Below are positions 12,107 through 21,699 of a DNA stretch of 64,000 bases, piece by piece. Within the stretch, counting starts at the first letter, position 1. Every line of letters starts with the position of its first letter. The notes beneath the pieces were generated by a model. That model made no database searches, was not told the origin of the DNA, and saw only the letters and a list, made by a program, of their open reading frames with translations. Source of the DNA: Phytophthora quininea. Lineage: Eukaryota; Oomycota; Peronosporomycetes; Peronosporales; Peronosporaceae. A program made the position numbers and the translations under genes. Location of the stretch: NCBI GenBank assembly GCA_011947345.1, contig JAAVTG010000369.1, positions 29,256-93,255 on the forward strand, in the 5' to 3' direction.

Positions 12107-12640
12107 ACTGCTCATCTGAAGTCCCGGCGATGAGGTGCTCCACAGAGTCATCCGAGTCGCTGACAGTGTCCTCGACGACATGAAGGCTTTCTAGCTGCTC
12201 AATAATGTTGCTCTCGTGGTCAGTACGCCAATAGGTTTCAGTTTCTTCACTTCACCCACTCCACAAGCCCTTCCTCACCCGTCGCCGACAGCGTTGTTGC
12301 CGTCCCAGCCTTTCTGTCCGACTTCAAGCTCGCGGTGGTCGAGGAAGAAGCCATGGCTTCAATGTGAGCTCGATCCTTCTCCCATTCATAGACGCGCTTC
12401 CTCTTTGTATCACGTTTTGAAGGGATAAGATGGTTATAAAACTCGCCCAACGTTAACTGCATATCTCCGTCGGCTTTGAAAAAGTTTATTACGTCGAGTT
12501 TCTTCTTGAGCGTCTCGCAGTCGCGCGAGTATGGTGGATTTATGGCAGTACGCTGGAAATCATGCTTTCCACACCAAAATTTGAAGCACTGGCTGCCAGC
12601 CAGCCAGAGACAACAGAGTGCACTCCTAGAATCTCCAGCA
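12107..12640 (-). pseudogene. pogo-like transposase remnant (N-terminus fused to C-terminal tail)
   Basis: Minus strand. The upstream part reads CETLKKKLDVINFFK...LTLGEFYNHLIPSKRDTKRKRVYEWEKD...GTATTLSATGEEGLVEWV, the psq/CENP-B-type N-terminal layout of oomycete Tigger/pogo transposases: a short HTH, a basic RKRVYEWEK block and a (T/A)TTLS segment before the second DNA-binding domain. Immediately after EEGLVEWV the frame changes and a short acidic tail (VEDTVSDSDDSVEHL, stop at 12107) follows. No DDE residue remains. Another N-terminal piece, with a basic MARGRKRTPGS segment at 18257-18457, lies across the retroelement insertion. Confidence 0.55.
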
Positions 12641-12680
12641 ACCGAGCAAGTAGTTTTAAGGGGTTCCTCTCCAATCTCTC

Positions 12681-14593
12681 ATGTCCACCAACGACGCACC
12701 TGCCTCCCCTGCCTCACCAGCCGCGCCCAGGGCCTCGTCGAGTGCTCGCTCGACCATTGAGACGCCTCGTCTCAACGACCGCGTCGTTGACATGACCGTT
12801 GACGTGACATCAGACGAGACTCCCCAGGCCGTCTCGTCTCCACGATCCGCGGCGGTGCCGCTGGGCCGCCCAACTCGACGCGCTCCGAAGCGGAAGCCGG
12901 CAGCGTCATCTACCGGCGCGAAGGGCAAGAAGCGCCTGACGCGCGCCTTGGCGACGAGCACGACCGGCTCTTCGGATGAGCCTAGTGCAGCTGCAGCAAA
13001 GGAGGCTTCGACCAATGGTGGCTCCAAACCTAAAGTACCTGCCCTACCCAGGGCGGTAGCCCAGCCCGAAGTCGTGCGCACCGAGGGCACGGCCGGCGCA
13101 TCCACCTCGGTGCATCGGGCTCTCCAACTGTTGTGCGACGGTGAATCCGGCTCCAGTCAACCTCCAGCGGGTCACGAGCCGTTTAACTTGAACGAGTTCC
13201 TGGCCGGCTTTCAGCCTGGGGGTTCCAGCGGGACTGCGCGCGTCACAGACGCTCACGCCCATGCACCAGCACAGGCCGACCCCAGTGCTTCGGCTGTGCT
13301 CGCCGAGTTGCACTCACTTCGGGAGGAGGTAGAGCGCTTGAGACGGCAAGCCTCGGCTTCAGCGTCGGACAGCCTCGTTACAACAACAACTACCACTATT
13401 ACCGCGGCTGCCACTACGGCACCGAATCGGGTAGGAGCGCTACCGGACCGCGCTGTGCTCGCCCTAACGAGCGGCAGCTTTACTGTCGAAGCGAAGCGAG
13501 CGAAAGGGGACTATCAGCCCCTCAAGTGCATGCCCTCGCGGCCGGGCGGATGTTCAAGGACTGCGGAAACGGTAAGACCTCGTCGGCAATGACGTTCGTG
13601 CTAATGCTGTGGGAGGCGGACTGTGTGTGTTTCAGGACTACCCCAGCCGTCCTGATTGCCGTGTTCAGCGGCCGGCTGGGTGCACGGGGACTCACAATCC
13701 TGCATTTCCGAGGCGAAAACGAGGATGATCTGCTAGAGGTGGGTTCATCGAACAGTAACTTCACGAGCGATTTCTCGTCGTCGGCAACGCTGCCCCGGGC
13801 GCCAACAAAGTGCACTTCTTACGACGACATCTCGGACGGCCTCCATGGCCTGGAGGTGATGGGCATCGAGCTGTGGTACCACCACATGCATGCGCTCATC
13901 GAGCGCTTGCAGCTCTTCGTGACCCGGAACCGGAAGGCGGATCCACGGCACACTCCTGGGTGAGTGCACCTCACGCTGCTTTATGTGAACAAGTGGCTGG
14001 GAGCGGCCCTCGGCTGTCTGCAGCTTGACAGTCCCCAGTGGTGGCACCGTTTCTGCGAGGTGGTCGATAACATCGATTACTACGCAAAGGACTGGTCAAT
14101 GACGCTCGTTAACACGTTGCATAGCACTCCGCAGCTCACACCCGCCTCCCGCGGTGTGCGGGGTTTGACTCGTGGTGGCTCCGACGGATACCCTGGTCAG
14201 CAACGCGGCGTCCCCGACGACATTCGTGCACTGATCCCGACCAACCGCTACGGGCAAGTCCCATGCCTCCGCAACCTAGGTGGGGCCGAATGCTCTGGAG
14301 GCTCTCGCAATCGCTGTGGCCACCCGGACGGCGTGCACAATTGGCGTGAACATGTGCCGCGACGCTTACGCGAGTGGGTTGACCATACTTATCGACTCGA
14401 GCGGTTGGATCGTGAGCGCAAGGAGCGGGACCGTCGGTACACCAACCGTCACGACAACGAGCACCGGCGTGTGGAGCGCGACTATCGCGGACGTCGCGGC
14501 TCGGACCGAGAGGAACCTCGTGGAGGAGAAACTCGTGGATCGGGACGTGACGAGTTCCGCAGCCAGGATGACCGCCGAGGCGATCGAGCCTGA
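12681..14593 (+). pseudogene. YR-retroelement gag-like protein
   Basis: ATG at 12681. Residues 1-230 are Ser/Ala/Pro-rich and disordered with a nuclear-type RRAPKRK patch (about 12870) and a short coiled coil (LAELHSLREEVERLRRQ, about 13305). After a frame change near 13525 comes an alpha-helical segment (13526-13963), then from 13964 a region with a Cys/His cluster (VPCLRNL...C..GSRNRCGH...H, 14260-14345) and a highly basic Arg/Glu/Asp tail to the stop at 14593. The Cys/His cluster followed by an RDR-rich tail suits a nucleic-acid-binding capsid-like protein. Not confidently assignable to a named gag family. Confidence 0.55.
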
Positions 14594-14745
14594 GGTAGCT
14601 GAGGTGATGCTGACTCATCGTCACTTCGGCCAACTGCGCGGGGTAACTTAGCAAATACAGGCTATTCTTCATCCCGCATCCAAATGAGTCGGAAGCGCAT
14701 GTAGCCTCTCCGCGGCTGGAAACACGCGAATTGGATAGGGCTCCT

Positions 14746-14865
14746 CAGCCAAGAGCCATACAGCCATACAACACCGATACGGCTCTTCAGCCAAGGGCCA
14801 TACAGCCACGCAACACGGATAAGGTTTTTCAGCCAAGAGTCATACAGCCATTCGCAACGAATACG
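14746..14865 (+). repeat. 42-bp in-frame minisatellite in YR retroelement
   Basis: Three tandem units starting at 14746, 14788 and 14830 (the last cut short), each opening with CAGCCAAG.G(C/T)CATACAGCC. In the plus frame they encode a 14-residue unit around QPRAIQP.NTD. The repeat lies between the gag-like region and the RT. Confidence 0.85.
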
Positions 14866-15029
14866 AACCCCCGACCATCGGCCGGGTCGCCGTGCGTAGC
14901 GACGGCGGGACCAACTCCAGCGTCTGCTACGCGGACCGATCAGCCCACACCGTCAGGGCTGGACCCACTGACGCGGCGAAGCAGCATCTGGGGCACTAGC
15001 GGCATTCAAGTGAGCGCGACAAATTTCCG

Positions 15030-17244
15030 GTGGTTGATGTAGCCGGCGGCTATTTGCCGACAGCACCTGGAGCCGACCAACCCGCTATCACCGCACGCTC
15101 CATGCGGGTCGCAGCCGCAAGCAATGTCCTCGCACTCCCGGTGGCGGCGGACAAGGGCGTCCGACCGGTTATACGACATGTTGTGCAACCCACGACGGTG
15201 TCCTTGCTGATGCGGAAAGCTGCTGGGCGGTCCAGTTGTCTGCGTCACCAGCGGCGACGTACACTGGACCGAGCATTGTCGCGGCACGGCCTTGCCCTTT
15301 ATCCGCCTGGATTCCCCACCTGTGCCGGTTTGGGACCAAGCACCAAGTTTCTACTGGATGTTCCCCTCAAACGGGTTCTATCCGAGTTTATCCGCCGTAC
15401 ACAGGTGCCGTTAGCGCAGTTTGTCGAGCTGGTGCGGGGCCAGTCGGCCGATGATTATCGCCCGAACAAGCACATCGTGCCCAGTGTCGTTTCCTCTTTG
15501 TGCGAGGGTTACCCCCAGCTAGATCGCCTCCAGCAGTATACCGCCGAAGGCGTCCGACTCCATCTTACCCGGCCACTCCAGAAACAGTTGTCGCCGCCCC
15601 GCAATCATGGGTCCGCCACCGATCGGCTCAATGTTCTTCGGAAGAACATTCGTAAAGAGCAAGACGTGGGTCGCTGTCTCGTTCTTGACCTGGATATCCT
15701 CCAGTTGTGGCCCGAGGTATTTTCAGCCCGTTCGGTGTCGTTGACAAAGGGGACGGTAATCCCCAAACCACCGGTCGCGTTATCCATGATCTCTCCTTCC
15801 CCGACGGGGACTCAGTGAATGACATTACGGACCAGAGCAGCATTCCGCCGGCCGAGTACCGCCATTGCGACACCGTTGCCTCGGAGATTGATCGTCTTAA
15901 GGAGGAGGATCCAGATACCCCCGTCAAACTCATGGCGGGTGACGTGGCCTCCGCATTTCGCAACGTGAGCATCCACAGCGACAGTGTCTACGCGTTTGCT
16001 GGCCACATCCCGGAGGACGACGCCCTCATCATCGAACTTTCCGCCCCCTTCGGTTGGACGGGATCACCTGGTGTATACGAAGTTTTCGGCGGTGGCATTG
16101 CCCATGCCCACGGTCGCCATTTCAACTCCATTTCTCCGTCGGGTTTCTTCAACTATCACTGGGTTGACGACCACATCAACGTGGCCCGAGATATCGGCTC
16201 GAACTGCGCCGACATTGACAGATCGCTGCGGTTCGTTATGACAGCCCTCCTGGGCAATGAAGCTGTCAACGAGGACAAGTTCACCCCTGGGCGTCCAGCT
16301 GCACAGTACTTGGTCTCCACTTCGATGCAATTCGCGGTCGGGTGTCCATGCCCGCTGCCAAAATTGATAAGGCGCGAGCCCTAGTGGCCCAGGCATTCCA
16401 CGCGCACAGGCTCTCGCGTAAGGAGTATCGCTCTCTTATGGGGAGCCTTCGTCACGTTGCCACGTGCATCCGGCCTGCACGCCCATTCCTGCAGCGGCTG
16501 CGCCGCCAGGAGTCGCGGCTCAATCGGTTCCAGAGCGTTCGTGTCCCGGACAGCATGAAACAGGATCTCGTGTGGTGGTGGCGCATTCTGCACGCGCCGG
16601 ATCTCAATGGAGTCCCACTCGCGTACTTCAATACGCTACCGGATCCGCATGTGCTGGTTGAAATGGATGTGAGCGATTATGGTCTGTGCGCCCTGGATAC
16701 TCGGTCGTCGGCGGCCCTGATGTACTCATTTTCGGCCGAGGAGCGCGGCCTGATAGCGGCTTTCAAATCTGGCGTCCCCAATGGGTTTGATATTAACTAC
16801 CACGAGTTGCTTTCCTGTGCATTCGCGGCGCACACTTGGGACCGTCGGTGGTCTCGGCTTCGCAGTTCCAACGATCAGCTGGTTCACGCCCGCTTCAGCA
16901 TTGATAATACTTCGGCGGTAGCGTGGCAAATTCGCTTGCAATCGGGTAACCCTCGTGCCCAACATATTATACGACTACTCGGCCACTACGAGACACTATT
17001 CGGCATTAGCTTTTCCGCACGTCCCGTGGCCGAAGTTACTAACACGCGTGCTGACGCTGGATCCCGCCTCTCCGCTAACCCGATGTATGCTTCCCGGTAT
17101 TCTTCGCTAACTCGTGGCTGGTCCCAGGTGTCCCCGTCGATCGACACCGGTGGGCTCGCGATGATCTGGCACTCTATCTCCGACAGCACTCAGTTGCCGA
17201 CTCCACCTTCTCCAAGTACAGCTCCGCCCTGCGGAAGTGGGTAG
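15030..17244 (+). pseudogene. YR-retroelement reverse transcriptase / RNase H
   Basis: Linker and N-terminal part 15030-15700; RT proper begins around 15707 with IFSPFGVV.KGDG and RVIHDLSFP, then LMAGDVASAFRNV (catalytic Asp, about 15940), the APFGWTGSPGVYEVFG segment and HWVDDH (about 16160), the variant of the usual Y/FxDD box seen in DIRS-type RTs. RNase H follows in another frame (16342-17244): VEMDVSDYGLC (about 16660), INYHELLSCAFA (Glu, about 16795), FSIDNTSAVAW (Asp, about 16900) and NTRADAGSR (Asp, about 17042). All four carboxylates are visible. Frame slips near 15705 and 16350. Confidence 0.8.
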
Positions 17245-18194
17245 CTTGGGCTTCTCGTTCCGGTATCGATCCATGGTTGCATTGGCTCCCGCTGGTTGCG
17301 CGCGTCCAGGCGATCTCCGATTTTGTCTTGCATGGTTTTCAACACGGCTTCGGCTCTGGTGGCCCCATCCGCAGCTCTACCATCGCTGCTACATTACACG
17401 GAGTGCGCCATTTTTCGCCGCCGCTGGTCATGACTTTCCGGCTACGCACCCACACAATGCAATGCTGCTCAAAGGGATCGGCCGTTTGAATACGTCCCCG
17501 CGCCACAAGACCCCCGTCTCAATCCGCACTCTCGAGTTGTGCTTTCAGACCCTCAGCTTGGCCGACCCCGTGATCAGGCATTGTGGGGGTGGTGTGCCTC
17601 GCGTTTTTCTTCTTATTACGGCGCTCGGAAATCGTGGCGATTACCAGCTCCAGTTTCGAGTGGTTTGCTCTCACAGCCGGTGACTTAATAGTGGTGGACC
17701 GATACGGAATGCCAACATTCTTGGCAGAACATGCCGATGCCGTGCACATCAGACTTCGGGGCTCGAAGACGAATCAACGGGGTGCCCCAACAAACCGCAT
17801 GTTAAAGCGATCGGGCCACCGATTCCTATGCCCGGTTATCGGAGCTCTAATGCTACTCCAGGCGCATGGAGACTTACCCGCGTCGATCCCAGCGGCTGTT
17901 TTCATGGGTGCCAGCAAGACGCCGTCATGTATTTCGACGACTCACCTCAACTCTGCCATCAAGGCGGCAGCCAGTGCCGCCGGGGAGGATCCAGCAAGTT
18001 TTAGTTCGCACTCGTTGCGCGCTGGCGGAGCTACACACATGTACAGGGCGGGGATTGACACGCTTACGATCCAATTTCATGGACGCTGGGTGTCAGACAC
18101 ATACAAGGTGTACACGCGACTGTGCAATGAATCAGTGGCAATGATTTCTGGACAACTCGTGGCCGGTGCCAAGGACGTCTCAATCCTGCACTGA
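17190..18194 (+). pseudogene. YR-retroelement tyrosine recombinase
   Basis: The reading begins around 17205 (SKYSSALRKWVAW, SAM-like core-binding domain), changes frame near 17430 and again near 17590, then is open from 17583 to the stop at 18192-18194. Catalytic set in order: LLRRSEIV (Arg I, about 17620), RLRGSKTNQ (Lys, about 17755), SSHSLRAGGATHMYRAG (His and Arg II, about 18010), HGRW (about 18080) and TYKVYTR (Tyr nucleophile, about 18110). With R-K-H-R-H/W-Y all present, the 3' domain looks competent; only frame slips in its upstream half break it. Confidence 0.85.
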
Positions 18195-18267
18195 GGTACA
18201 TCGTCGCTGCCGCAAAATTGGGGCTCTCATCCCTTCACGGATTGAGCTCTCGGCAGCTAGATGTACC
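18195..18267. repeat. Inverted repeat / hairpin at YR-retroelement 3' end
   Basis: GGTACATC (18195-18202) followed by GCTGCCG is answered by CGGCAGC then GATGTACC (18260-18267): 15 of about 17 positions pair around a roughly 35-nt loop. It starts one base after the recombinase stop codon. Likely part of the element's terminal structure or an RNA 3' hairpin. Confidence 0.55.
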
Positions 18268-18457
18268 TAACTAATGAAGAGTCGTTGACCACATAACTGT
18301 GGAAACCTGCTGGACAACGGCCAGCACTGCCTGGCGTCCGCTTCCGTCCTCGCGCCATGGCGACTTGCGCAGTGGTTTTGTTACCTGACAGCACTGGCCC
18401 CTGAGCAAAACTAGTTCTGTCCGCTTGAACAAATGGCTTAAAGTGAGGTTTTATCAT
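18257..18457 (-). pseudogene. 5' coding piece of the host pogo-like element
   Basis: Short minus-strand open stretch beginning with ATG at 18455-18457, between the right TIR (18514-18532) and the retroelement. It contains a basic MARGRKRTPGS block typical of transposase N-termini and ends where the retroelement hairpin begins. It is probably the true 5' end of the transposase whose continuation is at 12640-12107. Confidence 0.35.
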
Positions 18458-18559
18458 GTGGCTACATTGATATGATTGGCTCTTTCGTCTGTCCGGATGT
18501 ACAAAATGTCCGGATGCACAAATGTTCTACAGTATGTAAATGAGTGGTGGAGAGGCAGA

Positions 18560-20200
18560 TGGCTACAGAGTCGAAACTCTATACAGTTAAGAGTTTCGTG
18601 TAACCTCCAAAGTCAACGCACGGTTATGACTTTCGTGTAACCCCGTTAGCACGCCATTCAGTGGACATTATCTTCTGCTGTCATGAGATGCCGGAATGCG
18701 GTCTTGTGCGTCCGGACCTCCAATGTTGGATAGCGTTGATGCAAATCTTCAATTTGATCGGCTAGGACGACAACGTAGTGATATTGAATTGCTGGCGCAC
18801 AATTTTTGTCAAAGGACTGGTTCGTTGTTTCCAGGCCGAAATGATAGATCGTGGATTAAACGGGTTTCGACAGCAGGGTCGACGTCCTTCTTCTCGACTG
18901 CACCGAAGGGGCTGCAGATTACATTGGTCTAGCGTTGCAAGATGCCGTCGTCGACCAACATGTATCGACCGCTATCTTGACCGTCCCGGATATTTTGAAG
19001 AACCGTACGTAGATGTCGCTGATAGGATCGATGATTCTTGGGATGCGGTCGGTTCAGAGGAGCACAGTTCCACCTTGGCTCAATGCCACGTTGCATAATC
19101 GACACGACCATTTAGGCGTGTTGATATCCTTTGAGTAGAGATTTCGCTATAGCTGGCTAAAAACGTTATTGGCTCGCGGATCATGACTTGTTTCGCCCCG
19201 AACAAGCTGTGCTGCTGCTACGACGTCCAGGTTGAATTTTGAACGAGACCAGATAGGGAATACTGAGCGGTTTTGTCGATTCCAAGGGAAGGTCGACCGC
19301 GCCGGAATATCATTTGTCATAACAGGCTCGTCGAACTTCTTGTTCCTTGATCCTGATTTGAAAGTGCTGGCACTCGAAAATTCCTGCCATTATCATACAC
19401 AATAGGAGGGGGTCATTGTACTTGTATTCGCCGGTAGGGCGGAGGTTGAGCATTGGTGCCTGAATCGGTGGTACATTGACTGTGCTGTTGAATGGGGTGT
19501 TGTTTCCGAGAACGCCGTAGCCCGGTCATCGTCCCGGTGGCTTCATAACAACGCATGCTCCGTTTTAAGTCTTCCAAAGCGCCGACGAATTACGCTTTTG
19601 TTAAGGTTGCACCGCTCGAGCACGGTTCGGGACCGGTGGCACGGTTCAAGTGGAACCGTTCCCTGATTGGTTGGGTCCCAGGACCAAGCACCAGGATGTG
19701 CAGGAGATACTGAGGACAAGACAACAAGAAACGACTGGTCAAGGAGAAGAAGGCAGAGAGGACGAGCAAGTAGGAGAGAAGCTAGCTGTAGAGATTGCAA
19801 GCTTTAATTGTAATTCACTTCAGCTTTTGCCAACAAGCCAACAGCTTTTGACTTTAGGATGTAGTGACTCGGATATCATTTGTGGTCCTGTAACCGCTGT
19901 TTGATAAGAAGCGAATGCAGAGCTTCTTATCGTCTTTGCTGGATATGAGGTCGTCGACATCCTTTGGAATCGGGCAAATGGCACGAGAGTCACTTTGTAG
20001 TGCAGTTTGGTGACCACCACTGTTGCTTCCGCATGTGCCGATGGGCTTACTTGGAATCTCCGTAATTGTCGTGAAGTGGTCATCTGTAGTACACGCTGAA
20101 GTTTCCCGTTGTTGATGGATGCGAGGTCGCCAGGCGTCGTGGATGGGGATGAAATGCATGGTCCAAATTGAATATCATACACTCGTGGGCGATTTTTCTA
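18560..20200 (-). mobile_element. Degenerate YR-retroelement fragment of a second family
   Basis: Minus strand, many frame changes. Around 19110-18640 it reads like a DIRS/Ngaro RT start: IRDGQDSGRYMLVDDGIL, then SPFGAVEKKDVDP, ETRLIHDLSFPPGNN, a VVVLADQIEDLHQRYP stretch and KTAFRHLMTAEDNV, matching block by block the RT of the element at 15650-15970 but with different sequence. Further upstream (19540-19160) are proline-rich readable segments, and at 20159-19854 a KLCIRFLSNSGY segment that could belong to a gag-type zinc region. No recombinase portion remains. 20200-20699 contains no recognisable gene and is presumably promoter of the next one. Confidence 0.5.
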
Positions 20201-20699
20201 TATCAAATATTGTTATTCGAGTAGAATGGCGCTCCCAGCATTCGAGACAGCTTCCTGCGCAATGCGCGACGTCCAGCAACACTCCCAGCGACGAAAGCAA
20301 AACATACCGAACTTAAGAAGGCGCCCAAGCAACCTCAGTCGGTTCTGTGATGACGCCAAGGCTCGCTAGCGATTATGGCAAGCTTTCCGGCCCTGATTCC
20401 GAGCTCGGGAGCAGTCCAGGCATAGTTGAGCAGATCCTGAGAGCTAGAGCGAACCCGGCTGCCTTGCGATTCAGAGCGCCAAGATTACGGCACGGCTGCT
20501 CTCCTGGGCTGCCCCAGTGGCAGGAGAGAGCAGGCCAAGCACGAGGACGTGAGTTTAGCTCACTTTGCATTTAGCAAACAAGCGACTAATACACCTTTGT
20601 CGTTTGTGGGAGTCTCAGCTCCCAAGCAGAGTCTTTAGTTTCGTGAGAACTGCACAGGTTCAAGCAACCCCCATATCTGCTGCAGAAGATAGTCAACAA

Positions 20700-21537
20700 A
20701 TGTCACCAACTAAACGCTCAACAGGCGGTAGCACCAAGACGCATGAGATGATGAAGCAGTTCTGGGCCGACGTGAGCGAGCTTCACGAGATATTGGCGAT
20801 CAATAGTGTGACGCTGGATGACCTTTGCCGAGCGAGCAAGGATCACCAACAGAGACCCAAGCACAATGGGGAGGCCATCTTGCCACCAAGAAGCTCCTTT
20901 CGGCGTATGAGGAGAGAATTTCGACTCATGTGGAAAGGGTTTCGGCTCATTCAAAGAGAGTCTCGGTCCATGCGAAGAATGTTTTAGCTTTCGAGAAGAG
21001 AATCCTGTCGAATGAAAGGAGGATCGTGGCGAACGAACAGAGCGTTCAGGCTAACGAGAAGAGCCTTCTGGAGCAGGAGGAGGTTTTTGCGGATCTGGCC
21101 AAGACCAAGATCGCGCAGGGCCAGAAGCTCCAGGAACACCAGGCAGCGCTCGACCACATACGACTGGAGGTGGATGCCATAACCGATAGCCTCAATGCCA
21201 TGGATCAGCGGCTGGGAGAGCAACGCCCAGAGCTCAACTACCTGGTGTCGTGTTGTGGAGCTGATCACGAAGTGACACTGCGCCAAATGTTGGCAAAGTA
21301 CCGAGACAAGCTATTGGAGAAGGCACCGGCTGATCTTGCACCCCTGACGAGAAGATCGAGCACCTTCGCAGCAAGTCTGAGCTAGACGAATTGAACGAGT
21401 GGGTTCTGGTCGAGTACGAGACCATCTCCAAGAAGATCGTCGGTGACCTCCACGTGATAGATATGAAAGCAGTTGTGGAGGGTGGAGAGGCGTCGGGCGA
21501 GTACCAGGAATTGCTCCGCCGTTTACGGGGGATGTGA
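20700..21537 (+). CDS. Coiled-coil protein, paralogue of the gene at 33393-33922
   Basis: ATG at 20700-20702. The product would be about 279 residues if two single-base losses are allowed (near 20860 and 21352; the total length then becomes a multiple of three). It opens with a short Thr/Ser/Lys region, then a long heptad-rich segment with repeated alternating VSAHSKRVSVHAKNV-like units, then LRQMLAKYRDKLLEKAP and a C-terminal block DELNEWV...TISKKIVGDLHV..MK, both of which recur in the minus-strand gene at 33393-33922. No signal peptide or membrane segment. Function unknown; the family appears oomycete-specific as far as I can judge. The frame slips may be sequencing errors. Confidence 0.6.
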
Positions 21538-21699
21538 AGGACGACAAAGAGGACGACAAATCTGCTGAGTAGCGGTAAGGAAGATAGGCAGCTCACAGAT
21601 AAGTCACCAATACTTTTTCAGTTGATCTATTCGAGCTTTCTATCGATCGTCCGGTCTTGGTTCTACTTGCTTCCATTGCTGAGCCCGCATCTGGGTCTC

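Larger units (their letters stand above)
12650..18267 (+). mobile_element. Tyrosine-recombinase retrotransposon (DIRS/Ngaro order)
   Basis: Plus-strand element with gene order gag-like, RT, RNase H, tyrosine recombinase, and no integrase, aspartic protease or LTR. That order and the YR at the 3' end define the DIRS order. The boundaries are approximate: the left edge lies between the pogo-like coding end (12640) and the gag ATG (12681); the right edge is placed at the end of a hairpin (18195-18267) just past the YR stop. I found no long inverted terminal repeat of DIRS1 type, so an Ngaro/PAT-like layout with split direct repeats is possible but not demonstrated. Several frame changes occur. 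Confidence 0.75.
12001..18532 (-). mobile_element. Internally deleted pogo-like element hosting a YR retroelement
   Basis: CTGTAGAACATTTGTGCAT at 12001-12019 is repeated inverted at 18514-18532, and both ends are followed by a GGACA motif (two mismatches between). TA flanks both ends (11999-12000 and 18533-18534). Just inside the ends lie transposase pieces on the minus strand: an N-terminal region at 18257-18457 and 12250-12640, and a C-terminal acidic tail ending with a TAA at 12107, joined directly so that the whole catalytic core is missing. Everything between about 12650 and 18267 belongs to a tyrosine-recombinase retroelement. The simplest reading is a non-autonomous pogo derivative that later received a retroelement insertion. 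Confidence 0.65.

Noticed and set aside
12001..18532. TIRs considered as ends of the retroelement itself
   Set aside because: pogo transposase pieces lie between each TIR and the retroelement, and TA flanks fit a Tc1/mariner-type element better.
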